From Achromobacter spanius (GTDB taxonomy: Bacteria; Pseudomonadota; Gammaproteobacteria; Burkholderiales; Burkholderiaceae_B), in contig NZ_CP121261.1 in NCBI RefSeq assembly GCF_029637605.1, forward strand, positions 3,596,001 to 3,660,000: DNA of 64,000 nucleotides, read 5' to 3'. Shown one piece after another: positions 32,310-40,783 of this stretch (position 1 is its first letter; every line of letters begins with the position of its first letter). The notes beneath the pieces were generated by a model. The model was not told where the DNA came from, searched no databases, and saw nothing but the letters and a program-made list of their open reading frames with translations. The position numbers and the translations under genes are program-made.

Positions 32310-34927
32310 TGAACCATTCGTACCGCAAGACCCTGCCCGGCACCCGCCTGGATTATTTCGACGCGCGCGCCGCCGTCGAAGCCATCGCACCCGGCGCCTA
32401 CGCCGGCCTGCCCTATACGTCGCGCGTGCTGGCCGAAAACCTGGTGCGCCGCTGCGACCCGGAGATGTTGACCGACGCGTTGAAGCAGTTGATCGAACGC
32501 CGCCGCGACCTGGACTTTCCGTGGTTTCCCGCGCGCGTGGTCTGTCATGACATCCTGGGCCAGACCGCGCTGGTGGACCTGGCGGGCCTGCGCGACGCCA
32601 TCGCCGAGAAAGGCGGCGACCCGGCCAAGGTGAACCCCGTGGTGCCGGTGCAGTTGATTGTCGACCACTCGCTGGCGGTTGAATTCGATGGCACCGACCC
32701 CGACGCCTTTGCCCGCAACCGCGCGGTGGAAGACCGCCGCAACGAAGACCGCTTCCATTTCATCGACTGGACCAAGCAGGCCTTTCGCAATATCGAAGTC
32801 GTTCCGCCGGGCAACGGCATCATGCACCAGATCAACCTGGAGCGGATGTCGCCCGTGATCTACACGCAAGACGGCGTGGCGTTTCCCGATACGCTGGTCG
32901 GCACCGACAGCCACACGCCGCACGTGGATGCGCTGGGCGTCATCGCCATTGGCGTGGGCGGCCTGGAAGCCGAAAACGTGATGCTGGGCCGCGCGTCGTG
33001 GATGCGCCTGCCGGACATCATCGGCGTTGAGCTCACCGGCCGCGCGCAACCCGGCATCACCGCCACCGACGTGGTGTTGACCCTGACCGAATTCCTGCGC
33101 AAAGAGAAGGTGGTGGGCGCGTATCTGGAGTTCTACGGCGAAGGCGCCGCCAGCCTGACCTTGGGCGACCGCGCCACCATCTCGAACATGGCGCCGGAAT
33201 ACGGCGCGACGGCCGCGATGTTCTCGATTGACCAGCAGACCATCGACTACCTGCGCCTGACCGGCCGCGAAGACGAACAGATTGCGCTGGTGGAAACCTA
33301 TGCCAAGACGGCGGGCCTGTGGTCCGACAGCCTGGCGACCGCCGAATACGAGCGCGTGCTGCGCTTTGATCTGTCGACCGTGGTGCGCACGCTGGCCGGT
33401 CCGTCCAACCCGCACCGCCGCCTGCCGGTGTCCGACCTGGCCGAGCGCGGTATTTCTGGCGTGGTGGAAAACGAGCCGGGCTTGATGCCTGACGGCGCCG
33501 TCATCATTGCCGCCATCACCAGCTGCACCAACACCAGCAACCCGCGCAACGTGATCGCCGCCGGCCTGCTGGCGCGCAACGCGCGCCGCGCCGGCCTGGC
33601 CCGCAAGCCCTGGGTGAAGAGCTCGCTGGCGCCCGGCTCCAAGGCCGTGCAGTTGTACCTGGAAGAAGCCGGGCTGCTGCCCGATCTGGAAGCGCTGGGG
33701 TTTGGCGTGGTGGCGTTTGCCTGTACCACGTGCAACGGCATGTCGGGCGCGCTGGACCCGGTCATCCAGCAAGAAATCATCGACCGCGATCTTTATTCCA
33801 CCGCCGTGCTGTCCGGCAACCGCAACTTCGACGGTCGCATCCATCCGTACGCCAAGCAGGCGTTCCTGGCCTCGCCGCCGTTGGTGGTGGCCTACGCGAT
33901 TGCCGGCACCATCCGTTTCGACATCGAACGCGATGTGCTGGGTGTGGATGCCAGCGGCAAGGAACTTCGCCTGAAAGACATCTGGCCCAGCGACGAAGAG
34001 GTTGACGCCATGGTGAAGGCGGCGGTCAAGCCCGAGCAATTCCGCAAGGTCTATGCGCCGATGTTCGGCATTCAGGAAGACCGCAAGGCAGGCGTCAGCC
34101 CGCTGTACGACTGGCGTGCGCAAAGCACCTACATTCGCCGTCCGCCGTACTGGGAAGGCGCGCTGGCGGGTGAACGCACGCTGCGCGGCATGCTGCCGCT
34201 GGCGGTGCTGGGCGACAACATCACCACCGACCACCTGTCGCCGTCCAACGCCATCCTGATGGACAGCGCGGCGGGCGAATACCTGCACAAGATGGGTCTG
34301 CCCGAAGAAGACTTCAACTCGTACGCCACCCATCGCGGCGACCACCTGACCGCGCAACGCGCCACCTTCGCCAACCCCAAGCTCTTCAACGAGATGGTGA
34401 CGAACGACGACGGCACGGTGAAGCAGGGCTCATTGGCGCGCGTGGAACCGGAAGGCCGCGAGATGCGCATGTGGGAAGCCATCGAAACGTATATGGAACG
34501 CAAGCAGCCGCTGATCATCGTGGCGGGCGCCGATTACGGCCAGGGTTCGTCGCGTGACTGGGCCGCCAAGGGCGTGCGGCTGGCGGGCGTGGAAGCCATT
34601 GTGGCCGAAGGGTTTGAACGCATCCACCGCACCAACCTGATCGGCATGGGCGTCCTGCCGCTGGAATTCAAGCCCGGCGTGAACCGCAAGACGCTGGCGC
34701 TGGACGGCACCGAAAGCTATGACGTCATCGGCGAACGCAAGCCGCGTGCCGACCTGACGCTGGTCATCCACCGCCGTAACGGCGAGACCGTGCAGGTGCC
34801 GGTGACCTGCCGCCTGGATACGGCCGAAGAAGTCTCCATCTACGACGCCGGCGGCGTGCTGCAACGCTTTGCGCAAGACTTCCTGGAAGCCGAATCCGTG
34901 GCGGGCGCCACCAAGAAGGCCGGCTGA
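32309..34927 (+). CDS. acnD: Fe/S-dependent 2-methylisocitrate dehydratase AcnD (872 aa)
   Basis: Aconitase-superfamily enzyme that dehydrates 2-methylcitrate to 2-methylaconitate in the propionate pathway, paired with PrpF. Large-to-small domain order is normal. Cluster ligands are in [14 protein letters not shown] near 405 and [11 protein letters not shown] near 472, and the swivel domain has [14 protein letters not shown] near 745. The length fits AcnD (about 865) rather than AcnA. The ATG at 32309 was preferred over 32306 because the GGAGG box at 32300-32304 is closer to normal spacing. prpF follows 67 bp on. Confidence 0.92.
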   Translation: MNHSYRKTLPGTRLDYFDARAAVEAIAPGAYAGLPYTSRVLAENLVRRCDPEMLTDALKQLIERRRDLDFPWFPARVVCHDILGQTALVDLAGLRDAIAEKGGDPAKVNPVVPVQLIVDHSLAVEFDGTDPDAFARNRAVEDRRNEDRFHFIDWTKQAFRNIEVVPPGNGIMHQINLERMSPVIYTQDGVAFPDTLVGTDSHTPHVDALGVIAIGVGGLEAENVMLGRASWMRLPDIIGVELTGRAQPGITATDVVLTLTEFLRKEKVVGAYLEFYGEGAASLTLGDRATISNMAPEYGATAAMFSIDQQTIDYLRLTGREDEQIALVETYAKTAGLWSDSLATAEYERVLRFDLSTVVRTLAGPSNPHRRLPVSDLAERGISGVVENEPGLMPDGAVIIAAITSCTNTSNPRNVIAAGLLARNARRAGLARKPWVKSSLAPGSKAVQLYLEEAGLLPDLEALGFGVVAFACTTCNGMSGALDPVIQQEIIDRDLYSTAVLSGNRNFDGRIHPYAKQAFLASPPLVVAYAIAGTIRFDIERDVLGVDASGKELRLKDIWPSDEEVDAMVKAAVKPEQFRKVYAPMFGIQEDRKAGVSPLYDWRAQSTYIRRPPYWEGALAGERTLRGMLPLAVLGDNITTDHLSPSNAILMDSAAGEYLHKMGLPEEDFNSYATHRGDHLTAQRATFANPKLFNEMVTNDDGTVKQGSLARVEPEGREMRMWEAIETYMERKQPLIIVAGADYGQGSSRDWAAKGVRLAGVEAIVAEGFERIHRTNLIGMGVLPLEFKPGVNRKTLALDGTESYDVIGERKPRADLTLVIHRRNGETVQVPVTCRLDTAEEVSIYDAGGVLQRFAQDFLEAESVAGATKKAG

Positions 34928-34994
34928 TTTTCACTTGGACAGGCGGGTGCGCACGCGCCCGCCGCCTTCAACATTCCAGACATCAGGACAACCC

Positions 34995-36179
34995 ATGGCT
35001 CATGCTCCCCAGACCAAGATTGCCGCCACCTACATGCGTGGCGGCACCAGCAAAGGCGTGTTCTTCAAGCTTGACGACCTGCCCGAATCCGCGCGCGTGC
35101 CCGGCCCCGCGCGCGACGCGCTGCTGCTGCGCGTGATCGGCAGCCCCGACCCGTACGGCAAGCAGATCGACGGTATGGGCGCGGCCACGTCCAGCACCAG
35201 CAAGAGCGTGATCGTGGGCAAGAGCACGCAGCCGGACCACGACGTGGACTACCTGTTTGGCCAGGTCTCCATCGACCAGCCGTTCGTGGACTGGAGCGGC
35301 AACTGCGGCAACCTGTCGGCCGCCGTCGGCCCGTTTGCCATCACCAACGGCCTGGTGGACCCGGCGCGCGTGCCCGACAACGGCGTGGCCGTGGTGCGCA
35401 TCTGGCAGGCCAACATCAAGAAGACCATCATTGCGCACGTACCCATGACCGATGGCGCGGTGCAGGAAACCGGCGATTTCGAGCTGGACGGCGTGACCTT
35501 TCCCGCCGCCGAGCTGCAACTGGAATTCATGGACCCGGCCGAAGACGGCGACGGCGGCTCGATGTTCCCCACCGGCAATCTGGTGGACGACCTGGAGGTG
35601 CCGGGCATCGGCACGTTCAAGGCCACTATGATCAATTCCGGCATCCCGACCATCTTCCTGGACGCGGCCGCGCTGGGTTACACCGGCACGGAATTGCAGG
35701 ACGACATCAACAGCGACACCGCCGCCTTGGCCCGCTTTGAAACCATTCGCGCGCACGGTGCGCTGCGCATGGGCCTGATCGAAAAACTGGAAGACGCCGC
35801 CAGCCGCCAGCACACGCCGAAGGTCGCGTTCGTTGCGCCGCCCAAGGCCTATGTTTCATCCAGCGGCAAGCAGATCAGCGCCGACAACATCGACGTGCTG
35901 GTGCGCGCGCTGTCCATGGGCAAGCTGCACCACGCGATGATGGGCACGGCATCGGTGGCCATCGCCACCGCCGCCGCCGTGCCCGGCACCTTGGTCAACC
36001 TGGCCGCCGGCGGCACCGAACGCGACAACGTCAACTTCGGCCACCCCTCCGGCACGCTGCGCGTGGGCGCGCAAGCGCAGTTGGTGGACGGCGAATGGAA
36101 AGTCACCAAGGCCATCATGAGCCGCAGCGCGCGGGTGTTGATGGAAGGCCGCGTGCACGTGCCACGGCAGGGGTTCTAA
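34995..36179 (+). CDS. prpF: 2-methylaconitate cis-trans isomerase PrpF (394 aa)
   Basis: Two-domain isomerase of the diaminopimelate-epimerase fold that converts the AcnD product to the isomer used by aconitase. Hallmarks are ATYMRGGTSKGVFFKLDDLP at residues 10-30, the catalytic-region WSGNCGNLSAAVGPFAI near 100 and the C-terminal NFGHPSGTLRVGAQ. Length 394 is exact for PrpF. The start ATG at 34995 is the first plausible one after acnD. Confidence 0.93.
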   Translation: MAHAPQTKIAATYMRGGTSKGVFFKLDDLPESARVPGPARDALLLRVIGSPDPYGKQIDGMGAATSSTSKSVIVGKSTQPDHDVDYLFGQVSIDQPFVDWSGNCGNLSAAVGPFAITNGLVDPARVPDNGVAVVRIWQANIKKTIIAHVPMTDGAVQETGDFELDGVTFPAAELQLEFMDPAEDGDGGSMFPTGNLVDDLEVPGIGTFKATMINSGIPTIFLDAAALGYTGTELQDDINSDTAALARFETIRAHGALRMGLIEKLEDAASRQHTPKVAFVAPPKAYVSSSGKQISADNIDVLVRALSMGKLHHAMMGTASVAIATAAAVPGTLVNLAAGGTERDNVNFGHPSGTLRVGAQAQLVDGEWKVTKAIMSRSARVLMEGRVHVPRQGF

Positions 36180-36218
36180 GCGCGGGCTGGTGGTGACGGG
36201 CTCCTGGAGGCGCTGATT

Positions 36219-36240
36219 TGGTAATGCAACTGCATTACCA
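36219..36240. promoter_or_regulatory. Palindromic operator of the prlF-yhaV module
   Basis: TGGTAATGCA-AC-TGCATTACCA, a perfect 10-bp inverted repeat with a 2-bp spacer, lies 28 bp before prlF. AbrB-type antitoxins bind such sites to repress their own operon. Confidence 0.75.
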
Positions 36241-36267
36241 TTCCAACATTCCGCTTAGGAGACCGCC

Positions 36268-36600
36268 ATGCCTGCGACCCTGGAAATTGAATCGACCCTG
36301 ACTGACCGCTACCAAACCACCATTCCCGATACCGTGCGCAAAGCGCTCGGGCTCAGCAAACGCGACAAGCTTCACTACAGCATCCGGCCCGGCGGAGAAG
36401 TCCTTTTGACGCGTGCCGACACGTCGAACGACGACGATCCGGCCATCTCTGCCTTCCTGACCTTTCTTGCGCAGGACATCACCGCGCACCCTGATCGCCT
36501 GCAAGCCCTTCCCGCCAGCTTGGCGGATTCCTTGCGCGACCTGGCTTCGAAGGTGGGTCAGCTGGATCTGAATGCACCGCTGTCCGAGGCGGACGAATGA
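36268..36600 (+). CDS. prlF: PrlF-type antitoxin, AbrB fold (110 aa)
   Basis: N-terminal swapped-hairpin AbrB domain (residues 4-50: LEIESTLTDRYQTTIPDTVRKALGLSKRDKLHYSIRPGGEVLL) that binds DNA, and an acidic C-terminal half (AISAFLTFLAQDITAHPDRL) typical of PrlF, which wraps the YhaV toxin. Length 110 matches PrlF. It overlaps yhaV by ATGA and follows a perfect palindrome. Confidence 0.9.
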   Translation: MPATLEIESTLTDRYQTTIPDTVRKALGLSKRDKLHYSIRPGGEVLLTRADTSNDDDPAISAFLTFLAQDITAHPDRLQALPASLADSLRDLASKVGQLDLNAPLSEADE

Positions 36601-37028
36601 GCGCCAAAGCAGGCGCGGTCAGCATCCATGGCTGGACGATTTACCTGCATCCTCTGTTTCGCCAACAACTGGAACAGCTAGCCAGCCAAGTGGCCGCGCA
36701 GCGCGCCAAAGATCCTGACGGTTATACAAAACGCAATGCCGCCAAGCGTCTCGCGGCCATCACGAAGCTGGCATTCGAGATCATCCCCGAAGATCCCAGC
36801 CGGCTGGAATACCGGCAAGGCGGCACACTGGGCGCGCACCATAAGCACTGGTTTCGCGCCAAGTTTTTTCAACAATACCGCTTGTTTTTCCGTTACCACG
36901 CTGCCAGCAAAGTGATTGTCTTTGCCTGGGTGAACGACGAGAACACCAAACGCGCCTATGGGCATGACGATGACGCGTATCAACTGCGAGCAAACACTCG
37001 CAACCCCCATTTTTACCCGGTTTTTTAG
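36597..37028 (+). CDS. yhaV: YhaV-type mRNA interferase toxin with altered C-terminus (143 aa)
   Basis: RelE-fold ribonuclease toxin. The core is well kept: HGWTIYLHPLFRQQLEQLASQVAAQR at the N-terminus, KLAFEIIPEDPSRLEYRQGGTLG near 60-85, HHKHWFRAKFFQQYRLFFRYH near 85-105 and FAWVNDENTKRAYG near 115. YhaV proteins usually end after about 150 residues with a DDW-type tail; this one ends DAYQLRANTRNPHFYPVF. The end may be frameshifted or simply divergent, which could affect activity or PrlF binding. Confidence 0.85.
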   Translation: MSAKAGAVSIHGWTIYLHPLFRQQLEQLASQVAAQRAKDPDGYTKRNAAKRLAAITKLAFEIIPEDPSRLEYRQGGTLGAHHKHWFRAKFFQQYRLFFRYHAASKVIVFAWVNDENTKRAYGHDDDAYQLRANTRNPHFYPVF

Positions 37029-37514
37029 GCCTCAAGGGTAGACGCCGCCCTCGTCTATCCCTATACTCCTGGGCTGTTGTTACTCATCACCGGACTCTGA
37101 CGATGCATCGTCATCCCAGAGCACCCGTCACACGGTCGCGCACAGCGGCCCGGCGCCAGCGCCGAAACACCACCACCCAGCCGCCAGGCTTATACCGGCG
37201 GCTGCGGAACAAAAACCTGCTTACCCAGCAGGACCATTGCTCACCGCATTGAGCTGCGCCTGCATCCAGGGCTTCGAGCTACGGCGTCGAATCACGCGTT
37301 CTGACTACGCGCTCGAACGACGTCTTCGTTTCCATGATGCGCCGGCCCTATGCCGCGGCAAGACACCATCACGGTGTGTCTTGTGTCTTGTCCACCCCGG
37401 GCTGCCATCCCCTGCCCGGGCGGGCAGGCACGTGATCGCGCGCGAAATGTGCAACCCCCGCGCTCGCGATCAATGGTGTTTCGTGTCTGACGTCCACGAG
37501 CTAGGACCTACAAG
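37029..37514 (+). promoter_or_regulatory. Long structured leader upstream of the sodium:solute symporter
   Basis: 486 bp without a convincing gene. It contains the palindrome TGACGATGCATCGTCA (37098-37113), flanked by CTCTG/CAGAG, then further down a hairpin built on AGACACC/GGTGTGTCT (about 37359-37380). It could be a 5' untranslated regulatory region. I do not recognise a known riboswitch. Confidence 0.4.
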
Positions 37515-39203
37515 ATGCAAGAGAGTGTTTTCTTCCAGTTATCGGCCACCACGGCCATTTTGTTGTTGGCCGGCTTCTACGGCGCCACCTTCCTCATGTC
37601 GCTGCTCATCGGCGAAAAAAACGAGAACGTGGATGGCTTCATGGTGTCCAACAACGCGGTCGGTTTCGGGCTGTCGGCCGCCAGCATGATCGCCACCTGG
37701 ATCTGGGCGGCGTCCTTCTACGCCAGCGCCACATCCGGATTCAAGTACGGTTTGTCGGGCCCGCTGCATTACGGCTTCTGGGGCGCCTTGATGATTCTGT
37801 TCATCTACCCCTTCGGCAAACGCTTCAGACAACTGGCGCCCAAAGCGCACACACTGGCCGAAGTGATCCACGCGCGCCACGGCACGTCCAGCCAGATGAT
37901 CATGGCGGTGTCGAACATTTTGGGCAGCTGCATTAGCCTGATGGTTAACTTCACGGCGGCAGGCGCGCTGGTGTCGATACTCAGCCCGCTTACGTTCATC
38001 CAGGGCGTGCTGATCGCCGGGCTGGGCGTGCTGTCCTACACGCTGTGGTCGGGCTTTCGCACATCAATCATGACCGACTTCGCGCAACTGGCGGCGATGA
38101 TCATCGCCGCCGTCATCATCATCCCGCTGATCTTCTTCAACGCGGGCGGGCCAGACTTGCTGCAAGCGAACATGTGGCGCTTGAGCAGCGATCAGGCCGA
38201 CTTCTATTCGACGAAAGCCATCCTGGAACAAGGCGCGCCCTACTTCGTGGCGGTGCTGGCCTATGCCATCGGCAACCAGACCATCGCGCAACGGCTATTT
38301 GCCGTACGGGAAGACTTGATCAAGCCCACGTTTCTGACGGCCACCATCGGGTACGGTGCAGTGGTGATCGGGCTGGGCATGCTGGGCCTGCTGGCCTTGT
38401 TCGTGGGGCTTGAACCCGCCAACGGCGACATGAACAACATCATTCCGCAGATGGCGTCGACCTACCTGCCTCCGTTTGGCATCGCGCTGTTCTTTCTGCT
38501 GGTGGTGGGCTCGCTGTCGTCCACCGCCGATTCCGATCTGGCTGCGCTGTCGGCAATCGTCATGACCGACGTCTACGCCAAGAACCTGGCGCGCGGCCGC
38601 CCGGACCCGCGCCGCATGCTGTGGTGGGGCCGCGCCACCATGATCATCGCCACGATGATTGGCGTGATCTTCGCAAGCCTGCGCCTGGACATCCTGGTCA
38701 TGCTGGTGTTCGTGGGCGCGTTGTGGGGCGCCATCGTCTTTCCGGTGATCGCCAGCTTTTATTGGGACCGCGTCAACAACCGCGCATTCGTCTGCTCGGT
38801 GCTGTCCGCCGTGGCGCTGTTCACGATCGCGCGCTTTGAGCTGCTGCCCATGACGGGCGTGATCGCGGTGTTCTTTGAAATCTGCGCGGCCGTGGGCGGC
38901 GGCGTGGTGCTGGGCCTGATGACGTTCGGCTTTTTGGGCCGCACGGCCGCGATTGTCGTGGGCACAATTGGTGTCGTCGTCATGCTGCCCGCCTTCATCG
39001 GCAACTTGCGCGACTACATCGTGCTGCTGGCGTCCCTGACGGCCTATGGCGCCAGCGCCATCGTGTGCGTGGCGCTCAGCCTGCGCAACCGCGAACGCTT
39101 TGATTTCACCCTGCTGGCAGACCGCGTAACGTCGTTCAATCACGAGCAGGAGGTCATGTTGAAAACGCCGCCCTCAAAGCTCGCCACTGACGCCGCGCAA
39201 TGA
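37515..39203 (+). CDS. Sodium:solute symporter, SSS family (562 aa)
   Basis: Inner-membrane Na+-coupled transporter with about 13-14 hydrophobic segments. SSS features are FMVSNNAVGFGLSAASMIATWIWAASF near 40-70 (sodium-site helix), YALGNQ-like YAIGNQTIAQRLFAVRED near 250 and FFLLVVGSLSSTADSDLAALSAI near 325, the second sodium site. The subgroup resembles urea/Dur3-like and uncharacterised betaproteobacterial symporters. It is followed 30 bp on by a 40-residue membrane protein that accompanies this group. Substrate unknown. Confidence 0.88.
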   Translation: MQESVFFQLSATTAILLLAGFYGATFLMSLLIGEKNENVDGFMVSNNAVGFGLSAASMIATWIWAASFYASATSGFKYGLSGPLHYGFWGALMILFIYPFGKRFRQLAPKAHTLAEVIHARHGTSSQMIMAVSNILGSCISLMVNFTAAGALVSILSPLTFIQGVLIAGLGVLSYTLWSGFRTSIMTDFAQLAAMIIAAVIIIPLIFFNAGGPDLLQANMWRLSSDQADFYSTKAILEQGAPYFVAVLAYAIGNQTIAQRLFAVREDLIKPTFLTATIGYGAVVIGLGMLGLLALFVGLEPANGDMNNIIPQMASTYLPPFGIALFFLLVVGSLSSTADSDLAALSAIVMTDVYAKNLARGRPDPRRMLWWGRATMIIATMIGVIFASLRLDILVMLVFVGALWGAIVFPVIASFYWDRVNNRAFVCSVLSAVALFTIARFELLPMTGVIAVFFEICAAVGGGVVLGLMTFGFLGRTAAIVVGTIGVVVMLPAFIGNLRDYIVLLASLTAYGASAIVCVALSLRNRERFDFTLLADRVTSFNHEQEVMLKTPPSKLATDAAQ

Positions 39204-39233
39204 CGCACCTGCCTCAACAACAAGGAGATTGAT

Positions 39234-39356
39234 ATGTGGTTAACCGCCTATTTTCTGATCTGGCCGGCGATATCCGCGGCCATTCTGGCGATCTTGTGCG
39301 TGACGCTGTGGAGGGATATCAGCGCGGCGAAGCAAAGCGGAAAGTCAATGATCTGA
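39234..39356 (+). CDS. Putative transporter small subunit (40 aa)
   Basis: One membrane helix: MWLTAYFLIWPAISAAILAILCVTLWRDISAAKQ, with a positively charged tail. AAGGAGA stands 7 bp before the ATG. Such tiny proteins are found directly behind SSS-family symporters and are called putative transporter small subunits; they may stabilise the carrier. The 3' end overlaps the convergent thioesterase gene by 12 bp. Confidence 0.75.
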   Translation: MWLTAYFLIWPAISAAILAILCVTLWRDISAAKQSGKSMI

Positions 39357-39809
39357 CGCTGCGGCCAACACCTTCAATACCGCCGCTCCCGTTGCCACGA
39401 TGTTCCCAGCGACGCTTAATTCCCCACGCATGAACACCAGGCTGGACGTGGCGCGCAGCAACTGCCCGCGCACTTCCAGAAACTGGCCGGCGCGGGCCGG
39501 TGCCAGGAAATGCGTGTCCAGTTGCACGGTGACGCACGCGCGGCGGTCCAGGGCTTGCCAGGCGATGGCACTTAAGCCGTGGTCCAGCAGTGCGGTCAAG
39601 AGGCCGCCGTGCACCACGCCGGCGGGGTTCAGGTGATCCGCGGTTGCCAATAATCCGTACGCCCAGGCTTGCGCTTCCTTGCGTACCCCCTCGTTGAACA
39701 CCCCTTCCTTGCGCACCCACAACGGCCCGATCAACCCCGCGAATCCAGGCAGCGTCTTGCAATGCCAACCCTCGGCGGCAAGTGATTCGGCGGTGACGGG
39801 TGGTGGCAT
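39345..39809 (-). CDS. PaaI-family acyl-CoA thioesterase, hotdog fold (154 aa)
   Basis: Hotdog-fold thioesterase. The family motif NPAGVVHGGLLTALLDHGLSAIAWQAL (about 60-86) contains the HGG and Asp positions used in catalysis. The start at 39809 gives a normal 154-residue protein; the earlier open frame runs into the IclR gene. It directly follows the IclR gene by 4 bp, so they are co-transcribed, and it may release CoA from an intermediate of the divergent acyl-CoA operon. Confidence 0.85.
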   Translation of the reverse strand: MPPPVTAESLAAEGWHCKTLPGFAGLIGPLWVRKEGVFNEGVRKEAQAWAYGLLATADHLNPAGVVHGGLLTALLDHGLSAIAWQALDRRACVTVQLDTHFLAPARAGQFLEVRGQLLRATSSLVFMRGELSVAGNIVATGAAVLKVLAAASDH

Positions 39810-39813
39810 GGGT

Positions 39814-40614
39814 TCAGCTCCGGGTGGACAACAGTTGCGATAGCGTGTGCGCTTCGGCTTGCAGGTCCTTGGCCAATGCGTGCGCGCGAGCATCGTCCAA
39901 TTGCTCGGCCAGCCCGGCGGCCACCAGGGAATGCGTCATCCGGTTGTGGCTGTTCAGCACCGGCACCGCAATCACGACGACACCGTTGATGTAGTGGTTG
40001 CGGTCCAGGCTGTAGCCGTCGCGGCGCACGGCGTCCACGTCGGCTTTCCATGCTGCGTAGTCGGGCGCCTGGTCCCAGCGCAGGGCCTTGAAGCGGCGTT
40101 CCAGTTCTTTATCCGATAGCTCGGAAAACGCGGCAACCAGGCGGCCCGTCGCGCTGATCAGCGCGGGAAAGCGGCTGCCCACGTCCACATGCAAGCGGAA
40201 CGGCGCGGTGGAACGCGACAGCGCCAGCACCACCATGTGCTCGCTGCCCGCCACTTCCACACCGATCGCGGTGACGTTCGCGGCGCTGGACAGCTTGTCC
40301 AGCACGGGCTGCACCAACGCCGGAAACGGACTGCTTTCGATCACGCTACGCGCCAGCGTCAGCATGCCCACGCCCAGGCTGTAGCGCTTGGTGCCGGCAT
40401 CGACTTTCACCAAGCCCTCTTCCACCAGCACGCGAAGAATGTGCAGGCAGGTGCTGGTCACCATGCCGAGCTCCTGCGAGATCGTCTTCAAGGTCATGGC
40501 TTCGCCACCACGGCCCAGCAATCGCAGGATGGCGATCGACCGCGTCACCGCCGGCACGGCGCGCACGCGCGGGCCCGTGCCGGCAGCGGATTCCTGGGAA
40601 CTGGCTTCACTCAT
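39814..40614 (-). CDS. IclR-family transcriptional regulator (266 aa)
   Basis: N-terminal winged helix (residues 22-75: AVTRSIAILRLLGRGGEAMTLKTISQELGMVTSTCLHILRVLVEEGLV) and IclR effector domain (MVVLALSRSTAPFRLHVDVGSRFPALISATGR). Divergent from an acyl-CoA ligase operon across 169 bp with a perfect palindrome between, so it most likely controls that operon and itself in response to an acid or its CoA ester. Confidence 0.9.
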   Translation of the reverse strand: MSEASSQESAAGTGPRVRAVPAVTRSIAILRLLGRGGEAMTLKTISQELGMVTSTCLHILRVLVEEGLVKVDAGTKRYSLGVGMLTLARSVIESSPFPALVQPVLDKLSSAANVTAIGVEVAGSEHMVVLALSRSTAPFRLHVDVGSRFPALISATGRLVAAFSELSDKELERRFKALRWDQAPDYAAWKADVDAVRRDGYSLDRNHYINGVVVIAVPVLNSHNRMTHSLVAAGLAEQLDDARAHALAKDLQAEAHTLSQLLSTRS

Positions 40615-40688
40615 CTGGCTCTCCGATTTTTATTGCGGCAAGCATACCTTGGGCGGGCTTTGGCCGGTGACCTCGACTCCGCCACTAA

Positions 40689-40704
40689 ATTGTATATATA
40701 CAAT
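40689..40704. promoter_or_regulatory. Palindromic IclR operator candidate
   Basis: ATTGTATATATACAAT is a perfect 16-bp palindrome in the IclR/ligase divergent gap, 75 bp from the IclR start and 80 bp from the ligase start. A partial repeat, ATTGACAATTC, is at 40717-40727. Confidence 0.65.
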
Positions 40705-40783
40705 CAATAGACGTCATTGACAATTCAAAAGCCGACGCGCATAGTCTGTCCAACCGCTTGCCGACCCACACAGGTACGACGAC

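Noticed and set aside
32162-34357. 731-codon minus-strand frame inside acnD
   Set aside because: acnD is unmistakable, and this frame has no recognisable domain or ribosome binding site.
37029-37514. Known riboswitch (guanidine or similar) before the symporter
   Set aside because: No conserved core motif of any riboswitch I know could be matched; reported only as an unidentified leader.
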